From contig JAJEKV010000226.1 in the NCBI GenBank assembly GCA_021234155.1, positions 188,001 to 252,000 of the forward strand: a DNA stretch of 64,000 nucleotides. The letters run 5' to 3'. Below, piece by piece: positions 58,636 to 64,000 of this stretch (its first letter is position 1; the number at the start of each line of letters is the position of its first letter). Source of the stretch: Isoetes taiwanensis. Taxonomy: Eukaryota; Streptophyta; Lycopodiopsida; Isoetales; Isoetaceae. The notes below the pieces were generated by a model, which made no database searches, was not told where the DNA came from, and saw nothing but the letters and a program-made list of their open reading frames with translations. A program made the translations under genes and the position numbers.

Positions 58636-61600
58636 ATTTATCATGTTCAAGCTCCTCCATCGGGTCTCCATCTCTCCTCTTACCCTCGAAAGTATGCTTT
58701 GATCCCGGGTGACATGACGCCGATCGAGGACCAGGCCGTGGCTCTCTTGGACCCTTACCGGGCTTCCTCCAATCGCAGATTCAACGCCTTGATCATTTTT
58801 CTGATCCACTTCCTTCCCTCGAGACGGTTGATGTTCATGCCGCCATGAAGCAACCCTTGCTTGATGACGCCAGCCCTTCTTTTCTTCACGACGCCAAAAC
58901 GCCGCTTCCTCCTCCGGCCATGCTTCCTCGCTCATCACGCTCAGACACCGGAGGTTGTTCCTCATATTCAAAACCCGTATGGAAATCGTGGACATTGGCA
59001 ACAATCAACCAGTCCGCTTAGGCCGCTAAACTTCCACCGACCTATAAAGCACGCTACTGCGGTAAAATTGCTCAAGAAATTCAAACATATTTTTGCTTGG
59101 AGCTACAAAGATCTTCGAGGTATCAAAAAAGAATTAGGGGAACTCACCATTCCTACCAAATCTGATGCAAGACCCATCTAGCAACGACTGTACCGGCTCA
59201 ACCCAAATTACCGTGACCGAAGTCAAGGCTGAAATTGACAAACTCTTGGTCTTTGGCCCGATTTATGAGGTCAAACATTACGAATGGGTGAGCCCAATCG
59301 TCATAGCTCTCAAACACAATGGTAAGATCCGCGCTTGCGTGGATTACAGAAAACTCAATCAAGCCACGGAGCGTGATCACTTTCCGCTTCCCTTCACTGA
59401 CCAGGTTCTTGAAGAGGTTGCTGGTCATGAGATGTACTCTTTCATGGATGGTTTTTCGAGGTACAATCAGATTTCTATCAAACAAGAAGATCAACTCAAA
59501 ACTACCTTCACCACCCGGGTAGAGCACTTTTGCCTACAAGGTGGTCCCTTTTGGTTTGTCAAACTCTCCTTCAACCTTTTCAGCGCAACACCATGCTCTC
59601 TGTCTTTCAAGACTTTATGAAGGATAAACCTTTTCTTCGATCTTCCAAGATGATTTTTCCGCCTCTGACTCCATGGATGATCACTTGGACAAATTGGAGC
59701 TTGTCTTTCAAAATGTGATGAATCGGCATTAGTCTCAATCCGAGAAGTGCACCCTGCGTCACCTCAAAGCGTTACGTTGGGTCATGTGATGGGTCAAGAA
59801 GGCATCACCACGGATCCCGCTTAAAATCAATTGTGTCCCGAAGCTCAAGCACCGTCTAATATCAAAGAGACACGCTCTTTCCGGTATGCGGTCAATTACT
59901 ATTCCACCTTCATTCCCCGGCCTTGCGCCTATAGCATTCATAAACTCACGGGTGATGAATCCACTTAGGCTTGGAATTCCCCAGCGGAAGCCGCCAGAAG
60001 TTGAACCGGCATTTACTCGGGCCCCGGTCCTTGTTCCTCCTCGATGGGACAAGCCTTTCCATGTTCATGTTGACGTCTCGCTTTGCCATTGGTGCTTTGT
60101 TCTCTCGGGCCTATAATGAAACCACGGATAAACCAATCCGCTATGCGGTAGGAACTCAATCTGCCGGCGCTAACTACTCACGCCACGTACGCGAAGCTTT
60201 GGGCTTAGTTTTCTCGTGGTCCAACGGTTCCAGACATTATTTGTTGATAGCCGGATCAAGTTCTTTGTTGACCATCAAGCTCTTCTTTATTTGATCAACA
60301 AAGCCACGCCCACGGTAGAATTGCTCGTTGGGTCCTCCTTCGCAAGAGTTCCCCCCTTGAAATTGTTCATAAGGCGAGGCAAATCCCCATGTGGTGCCTG
60401 ATTATCTTTCACGCATCCACACGGATGATCCGTCCACCGGTGTTTCTGATGCCTTTCCGGATGCTCAATTGTTCCTCGGTCACGGCCACGCCCCATTGGT
60501 TTCACAACTTTCAAAGCCAATATCTTCTCACCGGTGCTCTTCCTCCCGCCGATCCGGCGCCTCTCCGGAAAAGCTTCGGGCCCCGCCACCGTCGGTTTCT
60601 CGAGAGGCCCGTGACTATACCATGGTTGCAGGCCATTTGTACAAACGAGGCAAAGACATGGTCCTCCGCCGTTGTGTCCTCCCTCACGAGGTGCCCGATT
60701 GTTCGACAAGCCCACGATGGGCTTGGTGGAGGTCATTTTAGTGGTGACGCCACCGCGACGCAAAAATTCTTTTTAGCAAGATACTTCTGGCCCACGCTTT
60801 TCAAAGATGCCCACGCTTATGCTCACATGTGTGACGTCTGTCAGCGTGTGGGAAAACCCACGGACCGTGACACTCTTCCCTTGACACCGGTCCCCACGCC
60901 ACATCCCTTCAGCCAAATGGGGCATGGATTTTGTGGGGCCCATGGACCCACCGGGCTGGCACACCTGCGCCCGCTATATTTTGGTCATCACGGATTATGC
61001 TGCAAATGGGCGGGAAGCTTGTGCACTTCAGACAACAACAGCCGCCAAAGATGTACCAAAGGTCCTCTATCGCATATCATCACGCTGCGTTTTTGGTTGT
61101 CCCACGGAACTTGTTAGTGATCGTGGCGTGCATTTTGTCAACCATACCATTAAGGAGTCGACGGATTATCTTCACATCCAACACCGGAAGAGTACACCCT
61201 ATTATCCTCAAGGAAATGGCTTGGCTGAAAGTACCAACAAAACACTCATCACAGTTCTCAAGAAAATTTGTGACGCTTCACGCAGCATTGGCAAGGTGAA
61301 AAGTTTGCCATCGTTCTTTGGGCTTACAACACTCGTTTCAAAAAAATCGCCATCGGGTCACACTCCTTTCAAACCGGGTTTATGGTCAAGAAGCTCTAAT
61401 GCCTTTTGAATATATTCTTCCCACTCTCCGTTTTCAACTTGCTACAGCCCCCATAATCCCCCGGCCGCACTCAAGGAAAGGGTTTATCAATTGGAACAGC
61501 TTGGATGAACTTAGGCGTGATGCTTACATTCGTGTTCTTCATGGACAACAGTTGAAAAAATCCTTACATGACAAACGATTAAGACAAAAACATTCAAAGA

Positions 61601-61760
61601 AGGTGATTTAGTTCTTTTCTTTATGATTCCCGATTACAAAAATTTTCCGGGCAAGTTAAAGTTTCGGATGGTTTGGTCCTTATCAAATTGTTCAAGTCGC
61701 ATAACCCGGCTTTTTCCGGGCTGAATTAGATGGCACTCATTACCTACACGGTTAATGGCT
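58636..61760 (+). pseudogene. Second gypsy copy: pol linker, RT, RNase H, integrase
   Basis: Same family as 15726-18660. RT frame 59165-59620: WVSPIVIALKHNGKIRACVD, PFTDQVLEEVAGHEMYSFMD; the FQDD box is at ~59644. RNase H region: FVDHQALLYLINKA (60260-60305). Integrase: HMCDVCQRVG zinc-finger half (60825), DFVGPMDPPG (60927), TELVSDRGVHFVNHTIK (61110) and NGLAESTNKTL (61215), with exactly 35 residues between the second Asp and Glu, the DD35E spacing of retroviral integrases; then a GPY motif (61670-61690). Frameshifts and deletions occur throughout. It gives the uninterrupted reference for the insertion site of the 8.5-kb element (58735-58860). Confidence 0.85.
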
Positions 61761-62785
61761 TTAAGCCTCAAACAATTTCATACAATGTAAAGTGACAATC
61801 ATCCACCGATCGTTGTTCCGCATAATGCACACAACAGATAGAGACTAACCAGCGGCATACTTATATTATAGAGGTGAAATTTTTTACAAAATGTGAGCAG
61901 AGCCCATCTATTTTCCGCTATGGGCGAGAGCCCTATTTACAAAACGGGCTGAGAGCCCTATCTACTAAATCCTAAGGAGAAAAACCCTCTACTCGGGGTT
62001 GAGTGCAGGTGATACGAGATGTGGTAGTAATTCTCGCTCCGGATCCCAGCAAAAGTGAATCACCACCTCCATCCCGTTGGTCGTGGGTCGGGATGCTCAG
62101 CCATCCCTAAGACACACCATCGCCCTTCGCGATACCACGATTGTGGCACCGCCAGAGATCCAAGCAGTCCATCTTGCGTGTAATCCACTCAAGGCGGTTT
62201 GAAGCCATAGTGCACTTGTCGCGGCAAAATAAAGCCAGCAACATATTTTGGCGCCATCGGGTGTCTCGGCTTCCACCATCGCTCGTCTTATATAGCCAAC
62301 CGAGGACCTCCCTCGCCGCGTGGACCAATCAGAAAATTCGCCAACGTGTTCGCAATGCAAGGCTCTTTTCTAATTCCGAATCTTTTTCCCCACCGCATAT
62401 CTAGCCATGGTACCTTTTGACACCTTCGCTTTAATGATATCCCACTTCGAAGTTGCCCGACATTAAATGACATTCCTTCTTTTACGCCCGTCGAACATTA
62501 ATGTGCGTCCTTTCGCCAGCTGTCCCATCCGATCATTCTCTCACATCTCATCTCTACCGTTCCTTGCTTCTCCCTTTTTGTTTGGGGACTTAGCCAAAAT
62601 TTTGCCTTTCAATCGCCTCCTTCGCACTGACCGCACACGGCATCATCAACGGTTGCCGGTTCGCCCTCATCATGCCCCTTCGCCTACACTTGCGCGCCCT
62701 AAAACCTTTTCGTCTATCTGCACCTTCGTCTTACGTTCTCGCTCTCGCCTTCTCAGCGGTTCCTTACGTTCGGCGCCCTTCGCCA
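61761..62785 (+). promoter_or_regulatory. Gypsy 3' non-coding module, second copy
   Basis: Aligns with 18700-19650, including ctctactcgggg (61989) and the TATA-like cttatatagccaac (62287). It precedes the MAAPKFS ORF in the same way. Confidence 0.5.
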
Positions 62786-63858
62786 TGGCTGCACCCAAAT
62801 TTTCTACACTTAAAGCTTCTGCTCCAAGGGATGCGACTCTTTTCGAGTCTGTGTCTTTCTCGACGCCCACCTTTCGCAAGGCCCTTGTTGGTCCGAGTCG
62901 GGAAGTAGCAGAATGCCAGAAGCTTTACGAATTCTCACAAATGGAGCTCCCGGCCCCAAATCCGAACAATTAGCGGTTCATCGCCACATCGTCCAACAGC
63001 CTGGGAAGGCCTTGCTACGGTGGTCGATGGCACCACCATTTGCTCACCTGACCTTTGATTTTCGAGGTATTCCGTATTCCCTTGCAAAAACCTTCTGTAT
63101 CTTGGGCTGCTTTACAGGACATGGACGTATGGGTATTCCATCAAGAACACCCATATCAATAAGCCGTTCTATAATATGGTCATCATTGCCATCCGCTCCA
63201 ATCTCCATCTTGATTGGCCACAGGTGTTGTTCTACCGCCTCCTTCATGAAGTCGGATCGCATTAGGACTGCCCCTCCTCTGGACATGAAGCCCGGGTGGG
63301 TGGCCATCTTCGTGCACTCATCCGTCATTATCTTCCCGCTCCTCGAGACCCTTCCACTTCTCATGCCTCCACTCGGCCCGGTCTTTGCATTCCCGGGCCA
63401 AAACCAACAAGTTTGTACCTTCACGCCAGGACTTCCCCTGGTCATGTTCAAAACCAGACCATGCATGTCACTGTCTCCTCTTCCTCCACTGAAGCCACGC
63501 CTTCCACTTCCCGTCACGTCTCCCAACAATCTCAGACAAGGCAGCAACAGGGCCCAGCACCTCCAAATCCTCGCCAGCTTCTATACCAATTCCAAATAGG
63601 ATGTTCAGGCCGCCTGTAGATACAAGCATCACGGGGCGGCTCTCATGAATGGTGTTCAGGTGTCCACAGGAGGCTTCCGATGCGTTCAAAAGACCTTCAA
63701 GTCAGAATCGCACAAGTTCAAACTTTGGAGGCCCAACTTCAAGAAAAGCACGCAGCGGCTCTATTACGGGGCCGTGTAGATCTCAAAAGTGCTTTCGGGG
63801 ATCAGACTAGCCTGCTTGAAGATCAACAGGCTCAGCTCCAAACCACCATTCAGGACTT
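62786..63858 (+). pseudogene. Gypsy 3' accessory ORF, second copy
   Basis: Starts MAAPKFSTLKASAPRDATLF and contains TPTFRKALVGPSREVAE and YEFSQMEL. After frameshifts a coiled-coil part ends VQTLEAQLQEKHAAAL and LEDQQAQLQTTIQDL. It is the best view of the N-terminus of this protein. It stops where gag sequence begins at about 63859. Confidence 0.65.
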
Positions 63859-64000
63859 GTTCTCCTGCTGGAATGGGCTACCATCATGTCACCTTTGGCC
63901 CTTCCTATGTTCATGGCATTCCAACTTCTCCATCTTTTCAGCACGCTCTTCCTGTTTATCAAACCACAGATCTCAAGCCTAATGAGGACGGCTCTCAAGG
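63859..64000 (+). pseudogene. Gypsy gag fragment at window edge
   Basis: From tggaatgggctacc onward it matches the minus-strand gag at 24150-24020 (GYHHVTFGPSYVHGIPTSPS, DLKPNEDGSQ). The gag starts in its middle with no LTR in front, so a deletion joined the accessory ORF to gag. The bases ttctcct occur on both sides of the junction in the parent sequences. Confidence 0.8.

Overview
The window looks like nuclear DNA of a green plant or close streptophyte relative with a large, repeat-rich genome. Supporting signs are Ty3/gypsy elements with Athila/Tat-like pol motifs, Helitron 3' ends, a tRNA-derived SINE, a receptor-kinase fragment, a DRB-type double-dsRBD pseudogene and short GT-AG introns. 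DUF7869-like and Crypton-like genes make me lean towards a non-seed plant or alga, but that is inference and no genus can be named.

Layout. At 0-3.4 kb there is intergenic DNA with a kinase fragment and hairpins. From 3.4 to 25.1 kb there is a three-level nest. (1) An outer Ty3/gypsy copy lies on the minus strand: LTR at 25.1-24.5 kb, gag, first half of protease, then the other half of protease at 3.68-3.41 kb. (2) An 18.28-kb unit (3684-21966) splits that protease. It is flanked by a perfect 5-bp duplication, TGTCA. Its two ends are about 580-590-bp LTR copies in INVERTED orientation. Inside are gypsy gag, protease, RT, RNase H, integrase and a 3' coiled-coil ORF on the plus strand. (3) Between protease and RT of that gypsy sits an ~8.5-kb DNA element (about 7243-15725) with degenerate ~30-bp terminal inverted repeats. 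It carries two divergent genes: a DUF7869-type protein (minus) and a ParB/Srx-like + beta-class DNA amino-methyltransferase protein (plus). It also holds at least twelve copies of a 16-19-bp palindrome, consensus GTGTATTC-n-GAATACAC, found only in its intergenic spacer and predicted introns. This third-level element is my main candidate for an undescribed system.

From 25 to 35 kb the DNA is mostly AT-rich, with a broken multi-exon gene on the minus strand (30.2-32.4 kb). From 35 to 42 kb there are two related inverted-repeat elements: a 583-bp MITE with perfect 27-bp TIRs (35435-36017), and a ~4-kb element (about 37.95-41.95 kb) containing a clean, spliceable gene for a Crypton/DUF3504-like tyrosine recombinase. 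Between them lies an atypical TALE homeodomain gene (36041-37306, minus). From 42.7 to 43.6 kb there is a tandem SINE dimer. At 46.3-47.4 kb an old gypsy RT is interrupted by a 5'-truncated LINE. A DRB pseudogene lies at 49 kb. At 52.7-54.5 kb there is a TTP-type tandem CCCH zinc-finger gene with one frameshift. From 58.6 kb to the end there is a second copy of the gypsy RT-RH-IN plus 3' module, just after a Helitron 3' terminus.

Most transposon ORFs are broken by frameshifts and stops. The recombinase gene and the TALE gene look the most intact.
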